NCBI GenBank assembly: GCA_017302165.1 | Contig: JAFLCW010000003.1 | Location: forward strand, 1-64,000 | Direction of reading: 5' to 3' | Origin: Alphaproteobacteria bacterium | Lineage (GTDB): Bacteria; Pseudomonadota; Alphaproteobacteria; Micavibrionales; Micavibrionaceae | Length of the DNA: 64,000 nucleotides | Shown here: positions 46,524-56,146 of the stretch, piece after piece | How positions within the stretch are numbered: position 1 is the first letter of the stretch | How the letters are laid out: the number at the start of each line of letters is the position of its first letter | Program-made: the position numbers and the translations under genes | Notes under the pieces: generated by a model | Seen by the model: the letters and a program-made list of their open reading frames with translations, nothing else | Told to the model about the DNA's origin: nothing | The model's database searches: none

Positions 46524-47914
46524 ATGCCTGTCGGGGCGTACATCTCATCGAATTTCTTAACAAAAGATCCGGGACGCGCGTTCTGGTTCAATCCATTGAC
46601 CACGATTTGACCCAACAGAGTGATGGCCTTGGCGAAATCCCCCTCACAGGAAAAAGTTTTGTCAGGGTCACGTCCCATATCTTCTTCATGCCGGTGTGAA
46701 AGACCCGTTTTCTGAGCAATAAAAATCATGCCTGTATCGACTTTTTTTGCAAATTCTGCTGAATCATGTCCCGCACCTGAAGGCATAAGCATGGTTTTTA
46801 TATGAATCTGCTGTGCCGCATGACCAATCGCGTCAATAACTGTCTGTGACATCGTGGCCGGTGCCGAATAGACAATATTTCCTAAATCAATCATCACGTT
46901 ATGCTGATGTTGAAGATCATCCGACACACGGTGAATGGCTGAAAGAAAATCTTTTAAAACAGAATCCTCTGTGCTTCGGACTTCCAGCGCACATTGAGCA
47001 TCATCGGGAATATGTGTTAGTTTTGCTGAGTCACCCGAACGAGAATAGGGCTCGGTAAATACAATATCGCGGCCTGATTGACGAAGACGAAGCGCCTCAT
47101 CATAGAGTTCGCTTACCAATCTATTTTTGGCCATACCGGCATCTTGACGTTTTTCAAATGACTTGGCGCCGGAATGTCCTGTTTGCCCTTTGATCGTCAC
47201 GCCGGGAAGACGATAATTGCCGCGAATAGCCGTCACAATTCCCAAGGGCGTATCCTGGTCAGATAATTCCCGTTCCTGTTCAATATGAATTTCAATTTGA
47301 GCGGCAATCGAAGAAAACGGTATCAATTCACCATGCCGTTTAAATATATCAATCAGTCTTTCAGGGTCTAAACCAGATGCTTGAAGATGTTTTCGAAATG
47401 CGTGGCCTGTATGCGTATGGCGACGTTCCATGAATTCGGCAGGATCAAGACTTCCGGATGCCAATTTCATGCCCACAGAAACCTGTTTGAAACTGGGACT
47501 CTCTTCGTTGCGATAGATGCCGACGATAAAATCCTGATCTGGCGTAATCCCTTGAGCCATGAGTGCATGTACCACGGTCAAGCCGGCGATGACCCCAGCG
47601 GGCCCATCGTAACGTCCCCCATTCACGACAGAGTCAACATGTGATCCTGTTAATAGGGCACCGGCATCTGGATTTTTCCCCGGGTAGATCATAAAAACAT
47701 TTCCGGCCGCATCTGTGCGGATGGATAAGCCGAGCTTACGGCCTTCCTTGATTAAGTCATTAATCGCGCGGTTTTCTCCCTCTGCCATATAGGCGGGACG
47801 ATTCATCCCCTGACCTTCCGTCCAGTTGTTATCCAGAAGGGCAAACAGATTTTCGGCATAGATCATCTGATCTGAGGTAATTTCAAATGGGTATGGCTTC
47901 ATATAAATATACAT
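46520..47914 (-). CDS. M20-family N-carbamoylase/amidohydrolase
   Basis: The 464-aa protein belongs to the hydantoinase/carbamoylase branch of M20 metallopeptidases (allantoate amidohydrolase, N-carbamoyl-L-amino-acid hydrolase, beta-ureidopropionase). It has GSHVDSV with His92, RYDGPAGV with Asp103, RNEESPSF with Glu137/138, HIEQ, and GAGHDSAEF. The substrate cannot be decided. Met5 (47902) is an alternative start. It lies between the two deaminase-like genes, interlocks stops with A (46520-46523) and diverges from B, which suggests a shared pathway. Confidence 0.85.
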   Translation of the reverse strand: MYIYMKPYPFEITSDQMIYAENLFALLDNNWTEGQGMNRPAYMAEGENRAINDLIKEGRKLGLSIRTDAAGNVFMIYPGKNPDAGALLTGSHVDSVVNGGRYDGPAGVIAGLTVVHALMAQGITPDQDFIVGIYRNEESPSFKQVSVGMKLASGSLDPAEFMERRHTHTGHAFRKHLQASGLDPERLIDIFKRHGELIPFSSIAAQIEIHIEQERELSDQDTPLGIVTAIRGNYRLPGVTIKGQTGHSGAKSFEKRQDAGMAKNRLVSELYDEALRLRQSGRDIVFTEPYSRSGDSAKLTHIPDDAQCALEVRSTEDSVLKDFLSAIHRVSDDLQHQHNVMIDLGNIVYSAPATMSQTVIDAIGHAAQQIHIKTMLMPSGAGHDSAEFAKKVDTGMIFIAQKTGLSHRHEEDMGRDPDKTFSCEGDFAKAITLLGQIVVNGLNQNARPGSFVKKFDEMYAPTGI

Positions 47915-47954
47915 ATTGCATTTTTTATTCTTTTTCTATAATAAAAACGACATC

Positions 47955-47979
47955 ACGGCCTTTTTTACAAAAAAGCCGT
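47955..47979. repeat. Inverted repeat in the divergent carbamoylase/deaminase B region
   Basis: ACGGCCTTTTTT (47955-47966) faces AAAAAAGCCGT (47969-47979) around AC, with one unpaired C. It sits in the 114-bp region between the divergent starts and may be an operator or a hairpin. The rest of the gap is A/T-rich, including TATAAT at about 47937-47942 on the plus strand. Confidence 0.5.
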
Positions 47980-48028
47980 CCACGGAAAATAACGCATTGT
48001 TTTTATTTGTTTTTTTGAAAGTGTACTG

Positions 48029-49063
48029 ATGTTACCTGCTCAAAATCTCTCAACCCCAGAGACGGTTTTAAAATATATGCGGGAAACGCGTGCGGCGGCA
48101 CAGGCTAGCCCGCACCCGGTCAACAAAGTTGCGGCTACAGTCTTTGGCAGGGATCATTCAGGTCATTTCTGGCAAAGCCAACATACAAATTACTGGCCGA
48201 GTGTTATAGAAGAAAAACTGGGTCGAGATCGCGCTATCGGCAGTGCGTCAGGTACGGTTCATTCTGAAACGGCGGCCATCCTCTCTGCCTCTCACCCGAC
48301 AGACGGCGCATCTATATGTGTGACTGATCCCTGTTGTCCCAACTGCGCTAAAAATATCGTCGAAGCGGGTATTCGTCATGTTTATCTGGATGCAGATGGT
48401 TTTGAAAAAGATTTTTATAAAAGGCGCGCGGGGGCTTTTAATACGCTAACACTGGATGTTTTTCGCCGTGCCGGGGTTTTAGTATCTCAAGTAGATACAC
48501 ATACAGGTCTGCTAAAACCCCTCATAGGCAGAGATGATATCCTTCAAGAAAATAAACCAGCACAAATTATTGTCCAATCCTTACGAGGCTGGAAACACAT
48601 TCCTTCGCTAACCGAGACTTTTAAGAATAATAAAGTGGAGATGCCTCAAGGCATATATGCCAGAACTGTCCTGTTAAACCCAGATAGAAAAACACCTTTA
48701 TTGGTAACCGCATACCGAGATCATCCAGACACAGCCTATGGCTCTACGCCACAGCATTCCGGCAATCAATATTCCCCGGATATTGAACCGATTGATATCC
48801 TGCTGATGTGGAAAGCACGTATGGGGTATACATTCGGAAGTTCATCCATCATGACATCACATATCCCGACATGCCGGGAATTGGTGCATGTCATAGGATC
48901 GGGCATCCAAAGCCTTGTGATATCCGATATGTCACATTCGATTGATCCCAAGGGGGCGGAGGCCATCCTGCTACTCACAACACACAGGATGTTGAACATC
49001 TCTCGGCTTCAAAACCCTACATATCCAAAAGCAGGCGTTGTGGATCCTCAATCGCATCCTTGA
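48029..49063 (+). CDS. Two-domain cytidine/deoxycytidylate deaminase-like protein B
   Basis: This 344-aa paralog of A aligns with it almost without gaps in the N-terminal domain: HSE at 78-80 and [19 protein letters not shown] with Cys103/Cys106. The C-terminal half again shows a degenerate deaminase repeat ([10 protein letters not shown], then [16 protein letters not shown]), with zinc ligands lost but the glutamate kept. The last 16 residues, beyond the end of A, are antisense to sucB. The function is unknown; the conserved pairing with A and the carbamoylase is the best clue. Confidence 0.8.
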   Translation: MLPAQNLSTPETVLKYMRETRAAAQASPHPVNKVAATVFGRDHSGHFWQSQHTNYWPSVIEEKLGRDRAIGSASGTVHSETAAILSASHPTDGASICVTDPCCPNCAKNIVEAGIRHVYLDADGFEKDFYKRRAGAFNTLTLDVFRRAGVLVSQVDTHTGLLKPLIGRDDILQENKPAQIIVQSLRGWKHIPSLTETFKNNKVEMPQGIYARTVLLNPDRKTPLLVTAYRDHPDTAYGSTPQHSGNQYSPDIEPIDILLMWKARMGYTFGSSSIMTSHIPTCRELVHVIGSGIQSLVISDMSHSIDPKGAEAILLLTTHRMLNISRLQNPTYPKAGVVDPQSHP

Positions 49064-50249
49064 TACGCACCACGAAGGTGACAGCCTCTCTGCCATCGAT
49101 AATCCGATGATCATAAGACATGGCAATATACATCATCGGACGCGCTTTGATCTCACCATTGGGCATGACCATGGGACGTTGCTGAATCTTATGCATGCCT
49201 AAAATACCGGATTGGGGAGTGTTCAAAATCGGGGTGGACATTAATGATCCAAAAATACCGCCATTCGTGATAGTAAAGGTACCACCTTGCATTTCATCCA
49301 TCGACAGCTTGCCATCACGGGCGCGTTTGCCGACATCCATAATATCTTTTTCGATTTGCGCCATGGATTTCGTATCACAATCTTTGACGACAGGCACCAC
49401 AAGCCCTTGAGGTGTTGATACTGCCACACCTAGATCATAGTAATTTTTATAAACAATCTCATCGCCATCAATCGAAGCATTCACCGCCGGAAATTCCTTC
49501 AGCGCATTGACGGCCGCCTTAACGAAAAACGACATGAAGCCAAGCTTCACGCCATGTTTCTTTTCAAACGCATCCTTATAACTATCTCGCAGAGCCATCA
49601 CGGCGGTCATGTCCACTTCGTTGAATGTTGTCAACATGGCGGCTGTATTTTGGGCTTCTTTTAAACGCTTGGCGATGGATTGACGCAGGCGCGTCATCTT
49701 CACGCGCTCTTCACGTTCCGCCCGGTTGGCGGGCGCCACATATTTAGGTGCTGACGGAACGGGAGCCGATGCCGGAGCTGAAGCCGGCGCAGATAAATGT
49801 TGAATTACATCACCCTTGGTCACGCGGCCATCTTTACCCGAACCTTCGATTTGCGCCGTGCTTATATTGTTCTCTGCCGCCATTTTACGAACGGCTGGAC
49901 CATTTCGATCATCTGGTGCGGGAGAAGCTGTTGTTGCAGGAAAAGGCGCGGATACCACAGGCGCAGGGGTAGCTACAGGTACAGGCGCGGCAGGTTTCAC
50001 ATCATTAGCGGCCGAAGCAGAACCAATTTCACCCAAAATCGCCCCAACCCCCACATTAGAGCCTTTCGGCGCCAGAATGCGCGAGATCACCCCCGCGGCG
50101 GGTGCGTTGACCTCGAGTGTGACCTTGTCCGTCTCCAGTTCAACGATCGGCTCATCGGCTCTGACGGTCTCGCCTTCTTTCTTCAGCCAGTTTGCAACCG
50201 TTGCTTCGGAAACAGATTCGCCCAACGTGGGAACAAGAATATTGGTCAT
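49017..50249 (-). CDS. sucB: 2-oxoglutarate dehydrogenase E2 (dihydrolipoyl succinyltransferase)
   Basis: The 410-aa protein has an N-terminal lipoyl domain (ETDKVTLEV, lipoyl Lys42), an Ala/Pro-rich linker, a peripheral-subunit-binding domain ([30 protein letters not shown]) and the catalytic domain with [13 protein letters not shown]. The C-terminus DPQRLLLDM is canonical. It lies 62 bp after sucA. Its 3' end overlaps the convergent deaminase B gene by 47 bp. Confidence 0.97.
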   Translation of the reverse strand: MTNILVPTLGESVSEATVANWLKKEGETVRADEPIVELETDKVTLEVNAPAAGVISRILAPKGSNVGVGAILGEIGSASAANDVKPAAPVPVATPAPVVSAPFPATTASPAPDDRNGPAVRKMAAENNISTAQIEGSGKDGRVTKGDVIQHLSAPASAPASAPVPSAPKYVAPANRAEREERVKMTRLRQSIAKRLKEAQNTAAMLTTFNEVDMTAVMALRDSYKDAFEKKHGVKLGFMSFFVKAAVNALKEFPAVNASIDGDEIVYKNYYDLGVAVSTPQGLVVPVVKDCDTKSMAQIEKDIMDVGKRARDGKLSMDEMQGGTFTITNGGIFGSLMSTPILNTPQSGILGMHKIQQRPMVMPNGEIKARPMMYIAMSYDHRIIDGREAVTFVVRIKDAIEDPQRLLLDM

Positions 50250-50311
50250 TTTATATACCTTATCGTTTGTTTATATGTTCAATGTACGATTAATTGCCAT
50301 CCGGTCAACGC

Positions 50312-53182
50312 TTAGACCTTCAAGGCTTCATCCACCAGCTTTGCCTGCTCTTCGTTGTGACGTTTCAAATACCCGGTTGCCGGAGACGCCGCCTCAACAC
50401 GGCCAATATATCTAGCTCTGGATGATTTATGCTTGATATCCGTCAACACTTTTTCAATTCTAGGTTCAACGAATGTCCAGTAACCCATATTCTGCGGCTC
50501 TTCTTGACACCAGACCACTTCAGCGTTGGGATATTCTTTTAATTCCTGCGCTAAAGATAAAGCCGGGAAGGGATAAAGTTGTTCTACACGAACAATCATC
50601 ACATCCTTAAGGTTACGGTCACGGCGTGCCTGAAGCAGATCATAATACACCTTACCCGTGCAGAGTACGACCCGCTTAATATTTTTACCCGGTGCCAGCG
50701 TGTCCCGGTCTGTGTCCCACAAAATACGGTGGAATGAGGTACCTTCGGAAAAATCTGCGAGATCAGAGACGGCCAGTTTATGACGGAGAAGAGATTTCGG
50801 CGTCATAATGACCAAAGGCTTGCGGAAATCGCGGCACATTTGACGGCGCAGAATGTGGAAATAATTGGCCGGTGTGGTGCAATTCGCCACCTGCCAGTTA
50901 TCTTCGGCACATAATTGAAGAAACCGCTCAGGGCGCGCCGAAGAATGCTCCGGCCCCTGCCCTTCATATCCATGTGGCAGAAGTAACACCAATCCCGACA
51001 TACGGAGCCATTTCGTTTCGCCAGATGAAATAAACTGGTCGATCATCACCTGTGCCCCGTTCACAAAATCACCGAACTGGCCTTCCCAGCACACCAGCGT
51101 TTTGGGGTCGGCCAATGTAAAACCATATTCAAACCCCATCACCGCCAGTTCTGATAGTGGGCTGTCATGCACTTCGAAATGCATCCCCTTATCTTTTTGT
51201 GCCAGTGCCTTCAGGGCAATATGTTTGTTTTCGTTCACTTGGTCATAGACAATGGCGTGGCGATGCGAAAAGGTGCCCCGTCCCACATCCTGACCCGATA
51301 AACGCACCCCGAAACCTTGTTGAAGCAACGTTCCGAAGGCCAGCGCTTCGCCTGTGCCCCAATCAAACCCTTCACCTGTTTCAAACATTTTTTTCTTGGT
51401 CTCAATCAAACGTTCAATCTTCGGGTTGATGGAAAAACCGGCAGGAATATCCGTTAGAACTTTACCAACCGCACGCAAATCTGTTTCTTTCACAGATGTA
51501 ACGCCGCGACGATCATCATCTGGTGCCGTCTTAAATCCTGTCCATGCGCCTTCCAGATAATCGGCCTTGTTCGGACGATAACTTTTTGTGGCTTCGAATG
51601 CATTTTCCAGAAAGGCCATGAAGTCATCAACGGTTGCTTTGACTTCGGCTTCGGTCATGACATTTTCAGCAATCAGTTTTTTACCATACTGAGAACAGGT
51701 TGTTTCCTGATCTTTAATACGCTTGTACATAAGAGGTTGCGTGAAAGCAGGTTCATCCCCTTCGTTGTGGCCGTTACGGCGATAACAAAACATGTCAATG
51801 ACAACATCTTTTTTAAATTTCTGCCGAAATTCAGTGGCAATACGCGCCACATGAACAACAGATTCCGGATCATCCCCGTTCACATGAAAAATCGGCGCGG
51901 CCAGCATCTTGGCCATATCCGTGCAATAAGGACCTGAACGGCTATATTTGGGGGTGGTTGTAAAACCAATCTGGTTATTGACGATGATATGCATCGTCCC
52001 GCCAACGCGGTACCCGGGAAGTTCAGACATCATCAACGTTTCCGCCACGACGCCCTGCCCCGCAAAAGCGGCATCTCCATGAATCAAAATGGGCATCACG
52101 GCAATACGATCCTGATCTTCCCTTTGTGCCTGCTTGGCGCGTACCTTGCCAACAACGACAGGATTGACGAACTCAAGGTGCGATGGGTTCGCGGTGAGCG
52201 ACAGATGGATCGTCTGTCCATCAAATTCACGGTCACCAGACGTCCCCATATGGTATTTCACATCTCCCGAACCCTGAACATCATCCGGGACGCTGGGCAC
52301 ACCTTGAAATTCAGCAAACAAGGCCGTGAAAGGCTTGCCCATGACGTTCGTCAAAATATTCAAACGCCCCCGGTGCGCCATCCCGACAACAACTTCTTTC
52401 AGTCCCATCTGACTGCCGCGTTTCATGATTTGCTCAATGCAGGGAATCATGGCTTCGCCGCCATCAAGACCAAAACGCTTGGTGCCAACATATTTGGTAT
52501 GAAGGAATTTTTCTAAAGATTCAGCGGCCACCAGACGCTGATAGATTGCAATTTTTCCCTCACGGGTAAAATCGGTCTTATTGCGAGGCTCTTCGATACG
52601 CTGTTGAATCCAGCTTTTTTCTTCGGGGTCTGTCAGATGTAAAAATTCAACGCCGATCGTGCCACAATAAATCGTACGCAAAGCAGATATGATCTCGCGC
52701 ATCGTGCCTGTTTCCATGCCCAAGACGCCGCCAATATAAATGGGGCGATCATAATCATCCGGGGAGAACCCGTAATGGGATGGGTCCAGTTCAGGATGAG
52801 ATTTTTTTTCCTTAAGCTTGAGCGGATCTAAATCAGCTTCCAGATGTCCACGCGCCCGAAACGCACGGATGAGCATCAAGGCACCGATTGAATCACGTGA
52901 TGCCTGACGGGCATCGCCCGAAACCGGAGCAGATTGAGACGCCCCAGAAGACGGTGCCGTCATAACCGGATATGTGAAGCCATTTTTTTCAGTCCGGTTT
53001 TCAGATGGCGTCCAGCTTGCGCCATGCAGTTCACGCAGGACAGATAATTCATTATCCTGAAGGCTGGCAAAAAATTGTTGCCAGCTGGAATCCACTTGGT
53101 GAGGCTGTCTTAAATATTGAGCATATAAATGCGCAATATATTCGCCGTTAACGCCAGTAAGAAAAGACAGGTTTTGAGACAT
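50312..53182 (-). CDS. sucA: 2-oxoglutarate dehydrogenase E1
   Basis: The 956-aa thiamine-diphosphate enzyme begins with the E2-binding segment (FLTGVNGEYIAHLYAQYLRQP) and has GMAHRGRLN, the GDAAFAGQGVVAE cofactor region, GTFSHRHAIVYDQ, and the C-terminal QEEPQNMG. The length is normal. It follows the 177-aa gene by 45 bp, so the order is sucD-(177 aa)-sucA-sucB. Confidence 0.97.
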   Translation of the reverse strand: MSQNLSFLTGVNGEYIAHLYAQYLRQPHQVDSSWQQFFASLQDNELSVLRELHGASWTPSENRTEKNGFTYPVMTAPSSGASQSAPVSGDARQASRDSIGALMLIRAFRARGHLEADLDPLKLKEKKSHPELDPSHYGFSPDDYDRPIYIGGVLGMETGTMREIISALRTIYCGTIGVEFLHLTDPEEKSWIQQRIEEPRNKTDFTREGKIAIYQRLVAAESLEKFLHTKYVGTKRFGLDGGEAMIPCIEQIMKRGSQMGLKEVVVGMAHRGRLNILTNVMGKPFTALFAEFQGVPSVPDDVQGSGDVKYHMGTSGDREFDGQTIHLSLTANPSHLEFVNPVVVGKVRAKQAQREDQDRIAVMPILIHGDAAFAGQGVVAETLMMSELPGYRVGGTMHIIVNNQIGFTTTPKYSRSGPYCTDMAKMLAAPIFHVNGDDPESVVHVARIATEFRQKFKKDVVIDMFCYRRNGHNEGDEPAFTQPLMYKRIKDQETTCSQYGKKLIAENVMTEAEVKATVDDFMAFLENAFEATKSYRPNKADYLEGAWTGFKTAPDDDRRGVTSVKETDLRAVGKVLTDIPAGFSINPKIERLIETKKKMFETGEGFDWGTGEALAFGTLLQQGFGVRLSGQDVGRGTFSHRHAIVYDQVNENKHIALKALAQKDKGMHFEVHDSPLSELAVMGFEYGFTLADPKTLVCWEGQFGDFVNGAQVMIDQFISSGETKWLRMSGLVLLLPHGYEGQGPEHSSARPERFLQLCAEDNWQVANCTTPANYFHILRRQMCRDFRKPLVIMTPKSLLRHKLAVSDLADFSEGTSFHRILWDTDRDTLAPGKNIKRVVLCTGKVYYDLLQARRDRNLKDVMIVRVEQLYPFPALSLAQELKEYPNAEVVWCQEEPQNMGYWTFVEPRIEKVLTDIKHKSSRARYIGRVEAASPATGYLKRHNEEQAKLVDEALKV

Positions 53183-53227
53183 ATATCTGTTCGGGGGACA
53201 CCCGCTCCGGTTAAATCAAAAGATTAA

Positions 53228-53761
53228 TTAACTTTGTAACGCGGCCTTTAATTTTTTCAAGGCCTGAGCTTCTGATGGGCTGACATGCGTCGGGTCATCG
53301 GGGGTTGCACTTTCCAATTTGCCAACAAGGTGTCTGACCAGGGTTGAAAACATGTTTTCACTGGCATTTTCCGCCTCTGATTCTCCATAAGCCATCGCGA
53401 CCGCCCGCGCGACCCGCCACAGGGCAGAACGAAAGGCCTTGCCCGTGCCTTGGGGCATCCGCTCATCCACCATATGACAAGCCCGCGTGACATCAGAAAA
53501 CAGGCGGTCTTCAGGCATTTCCATCCAACCTCCCCAGAGCGAACGCCCTCCCAGCGCACGCTGAGCCAATTCGGCCGCAAAAGGAGATTTATTTATTTTG
53601 GAGAGTTCTTCGATCACGGCAGTCAAGGCTCTGACCTCGCGCTGTTCATCTCGTGCCGACCTCACATCATCATCTTGACGTGCCATCCACGCACCTACGC
53701 GAACCGGCAAGGAGACAATCAACGAGAGTTCAGAGTCTTCAAACACATGGAAGTCAGACAT
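53228..53761 (-). CDS. Hypothetical protein within the suc operon
   Basis: The 177-aa soluble protein (MSDFHVFEDSELSLIVSLPVRVGAWMARQDDD...) lies 17 bp after sucD and 45 bp before sucA on the same strand, so it is surely cotranscribed. It is helical, with a cluster of alanines and acidic residues and a central GGWMEMPEDRLFSDVTRACHMVDERMPQG. I do not recognise a family. It may modulate the TCA enzymes or may be unrelated. Confidence 0.75.
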   Translation of the reverse strand: MSDFHVFEDSELSLIVSLPVRVGAWMARQDDDVRSARDEQREVRALTAVIEELSKINKSPFAAELAQRALGGRSLWGGWMEMPEDRLFSDVTRACHMVDERMPQGTGKAFRSALWRVARAVAMAYGESEAENASENMFSTLVRHLVGKLESATPDDPTHVSPSEAQALKKLKAALQS

Positions 53762-53778
53762 CGGCTTCCCCTTTGATG

Positions 53779-54654
53779 TTAGGCGGCCATTGCCTTCATG
53801 ACCGCATCGCCTAACCCCGCCGGGCTATCCGATACCACAAACCCGGCAGAGCGCATGGCGGCCATCTTCGCCGGCGCCGTATCATCGGATCCGGAAATCA
53901 ATGCCCCCGCGTGCCCCATGCGTTTACCCGGGGGAGCGGTTGCCCCCGCGATAAAACCAGCAATCGGCTTTTTCTTTTTCAGAGATTTATAAAATTCGGC
54001 GGCTTCGATTTCGGCCGTACCCCCGATTTCCCCGATCATCAAAATCGCCTGCGTTTCTTCATCCGCCATAAACAATTCAAGACAATCAATAAAATTCGTG
54101 CCATTAACAGGATCTCCGCCAATCCCGATACAGGTTGTCTGCCCTAAACCGACCGCGCCTGTCTGCGCCACGGCTTCATAGGTCAATGTCCCAGAGCGGG
54201 AGACAATCCCGACCTTGCCGCGTTTGTGGATATGCCCTGGCATAATCCCAATCTTGCACTCACCGGGTGTAATCACGCCCGGGCAATTAGGGCCGATCAA
54301 TCGTGTTTTTGATCCCTGAAGCGCACGTTTAACCCGAACCATGTCCATGACAGGAATGCCTTCGGTGATACAAACAACCAGTTCGATTTTGGCATCAATC
54401 GCCTCAAGGATTGAATCAGCGGCAAACGGCGGCGGCACATAAATGACCGATGCATTGCATCCGGTTTTGGCTTTGGCTTCTTCAACGGTGTTGAACACAG
54501 GCAACCCCAAATGAACAGAGCCGCCCTTTCCCGGGGTAACGCCACCAACCATTTTTGTCCCATAGGCCAATGCCTGTTCTGAGTGAAAGGTGCCTTGAGC
54601 ACCCGTAAAACCCTGACAGATTACCTTGGTATCTTTATTGACCAGAACAGCCAT
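53779..54654 (-). CDS. sucD: Succinate-CoA ligase subunit alpha
   Basis: The 291-aa subunit binds CoA and carries the phosphorylated histidine. [62 protein letters not shown] and GHAGALISG (active His about 247) are present. AAGGAG lies before the ATG. It is separated from its partner sucC by an oppositely oriented gene, an unusual arrangement. Confidence 0.97.
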   Translation of the reverse strand: MAVLVNKDTKVICQGFTGAQGTFHSEQALAYGTKMVGGVTPGKGGSVHLGLPVFNTVEEAKAKTGCNASVIYVPPPFAADSILEAIDAKIELVVCITEGIPVMDMVRVKRALQGSKTRLIGPNCPGVITPGECKIGIMPGHIHKRGKVGIVSRSGTLTYEAVAQTGAVGLGQTTCIGIGGDPVNGTNFIDCLELFMADEETQAILMIGEIGGTAEIEAAEFYKSLKKKKPIAGFIAGATAPPGKRMGHAGALISGSDDTAPAKMAAMRSAGFVVSDSPAGLGDAVMKAMAA

Positions 54655-54807
54655 ATGAACACTCCTTGAATTATGTGTGGCGTAAGAGAATCTTTTAATT
54701 CTTACTCTTTATAAAGAGTCTGAAGACGATTTCAAAGCCTTTCCCCACCCCCGCATACATGAAAAATCAAGGGGTTATCCTATGGACAGATCCATTCGCC
54801 CCCTTTG

Positions 54808-54839
54808 TTTTCATAAACTTTTAACATTACTTGTTTATC
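54808..54839 (+). promoter_or_regulatory. Possible promoter of the lytic transglycosylase gene
   Basis: TTGTTT (about 54804-54809), a 16-bp spacer and TTACTT (about 54826-54831) precede the ATG at 54840 by about 7-8 bases, and no Shine-Dalgarno sequence is present. The match is weak, though the -10 resembles the CTACTT of atpH. The rest of the 185-bp gap to sucD shows nothing else clear. Confidence 0.3.
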
Positions 54840-56132
54840 ATGAGGGCAACACGGGTGACCATGAGCTTAAGCGCAGAAGATCAAGACGTTTTTGATACAT
54901 TATTGACCCTGAGTCCTCGGGCGACAGGTGCCTATTTGCGTTCACCCCAAGGAAATCGAGCCGCCGTCATTTTAAGTAGCTTTGATAAAGAGTTAAAACT
55001 AGAAGATCTGGTGAACGCGCTCGAACACCCGAACACCAACGTCCAGTATGCGGCCTGTTCATTTATTGACGAGGCGTTTGATGCACATGCTCATCAACAG
55101 TGCGATACGAAACACGAACAAAAAACATCACGTTTTGAAGCCGTTCGCACAGAACTTGCTCTGGCTGGAAAACGCCTGATTAATCTGGCGCGTACGGTCA
55201 TGCACCGAGATTATTCGGGCACATTAAAACAGTTGGCCGTAGCCAGTGTTGCCTTACCTACAGAAATTCTTGCGGCTGGATTAAGTGCCATGGGACTATC
55301 ACGACGCGAACGAACACTTGCCATCGCCAACGTGTCAGCATGGAGTGCCTATGGTTTAACACAAAGTGCCGTAGTTTTAGCCTTTCTAGCGGCAGGCACC
55401 GCGCCTTCAGAAGCGGCCTTACCCAGAGCCGATATCACCCCCACCCCTACCGGATTAACACAGCAATTTTCTCCGGCCGTAGGCGCGGCAACGGCTGTCC
55501 AAAATTCACAGGCGCAAATGACGCCCAGCGAAACATTGTTAAGCCCGCATCTTATTCGAAAAATGAATCGTGATCCGCTGGCACGGCAATATGTGGCGTG
55601 GATTCGCCAAGCCTGCGAGCGCGTGAATATTGATTGGAAAATATGTGCCAATCAGTTATTTCGGGAATCAGCACATTTTAATACCGATGTCATCAGAGGC
55701 AAAAGATTATCCCCGGCCGGAGCGGTCGGTATTGCCCAATTCATGCCGGCCACAGGACGCACATATGGCTTGAACTCTCATGCTGATCTCAGCAACCCCC
55801 GCAAGGCCATCAACGCCTTTGCAGAACATATGCGCGATTTGATGAAAGAATATAATGGCGATATTAAACTGGCACTCATGGCTTATAATGGGGGGCGCGG
55901 TGCCGTAAACTTCGTCCGGGCCCATCTGGGATCTGATGCAAATGGAGCCCAAGCTCTGAATCTTTTACAAGATCGATTCAACGAACGCGGACGCACAAGC
56001 CCCAGTGCCTATCACGTCGAAACCAGAGCCTATGTCGGCGATATCACTGGATTTTCATGGGATGATGACTACCGTAAATGGGCGCAAAAAATGAACGCCA
56101 ATATAACGGTTAAACTCACACACTCATTTTGA
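54840..56132 (+). CDS. Membrane-anchored lytic transglycosylase with a long N-terminal domain
   Basis: The C-terminal half (about 235-420) is an SLT (Slt70/MltC-type) transglycosylase domain: catalytic Glu276 in FRESAHFN, AVGIAQFMPATGRTYGLN, and MAYNGGRGAVNFV. It cleaves peptidoglycan in the periplasm. About 165 residues precede an internal hydrophobic segment (about 172-190, ending APSEAALP), so the first part should be cytoplasmic. That part looks like a helical repeat (VNALEHPNTNVQYAACSFIDEAF). ATG 54840 (430 aa) is used; an in-frame TTG at 54831 and ATG 54861 are alternatives. Confidence 0.85.
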   Translation: MRATRVTMSLSAEDQDVFDTLLTLSPRATGAYLRSPQGNRAAVILSSFDKELKLEDLVNALEHPNTNVQYAACSFIDEAFDAHAHQQCDTKHEQKTSRFEAVRTELALAGKRLINLARTVMHRDYSGTLKQLAVASVALPTEILAAGLSAMGLSRRERTLAIANVSAWSAYGLTQSAVVLAFLAAGTAPSEAALPRADITPTPTGLTQQFSPAVGAATAVQNSQAQMTPSETLLSPHLIRKMNRDPLARQYVAWIRQACERVNIDWKICANQLFRESAHFNTDVIRGKRLSPAGAVGIAQFMPATGRTYGLNSHADLSNPRKAINAFAEHMRDLMKEYNGDIKLALMAYNGGRGAVNFVRAHLGSDANGAQALNLLQDRFNERGRTSPSAYHVETRAYVGDITGFSWDDDYRKWAQKMNANITVKLTHSF

Positions 56133-56146
56133 CACGCATGACAAAA

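Noticed and set aside
49797..50415. Long frames antisense to sucB
   Set aside because: They mirror the Ala/Pro-rich linker of sucB, whose repetitive codons keep other frames open.
51989..52516. 175-aa frame antisense to sucA
   Set aside because: It lies wholly inside the conserved sucA coding sequence, has no promoter or ribosome binding site, and its composition (His/Arg-rich) is typical of a shadow frame.
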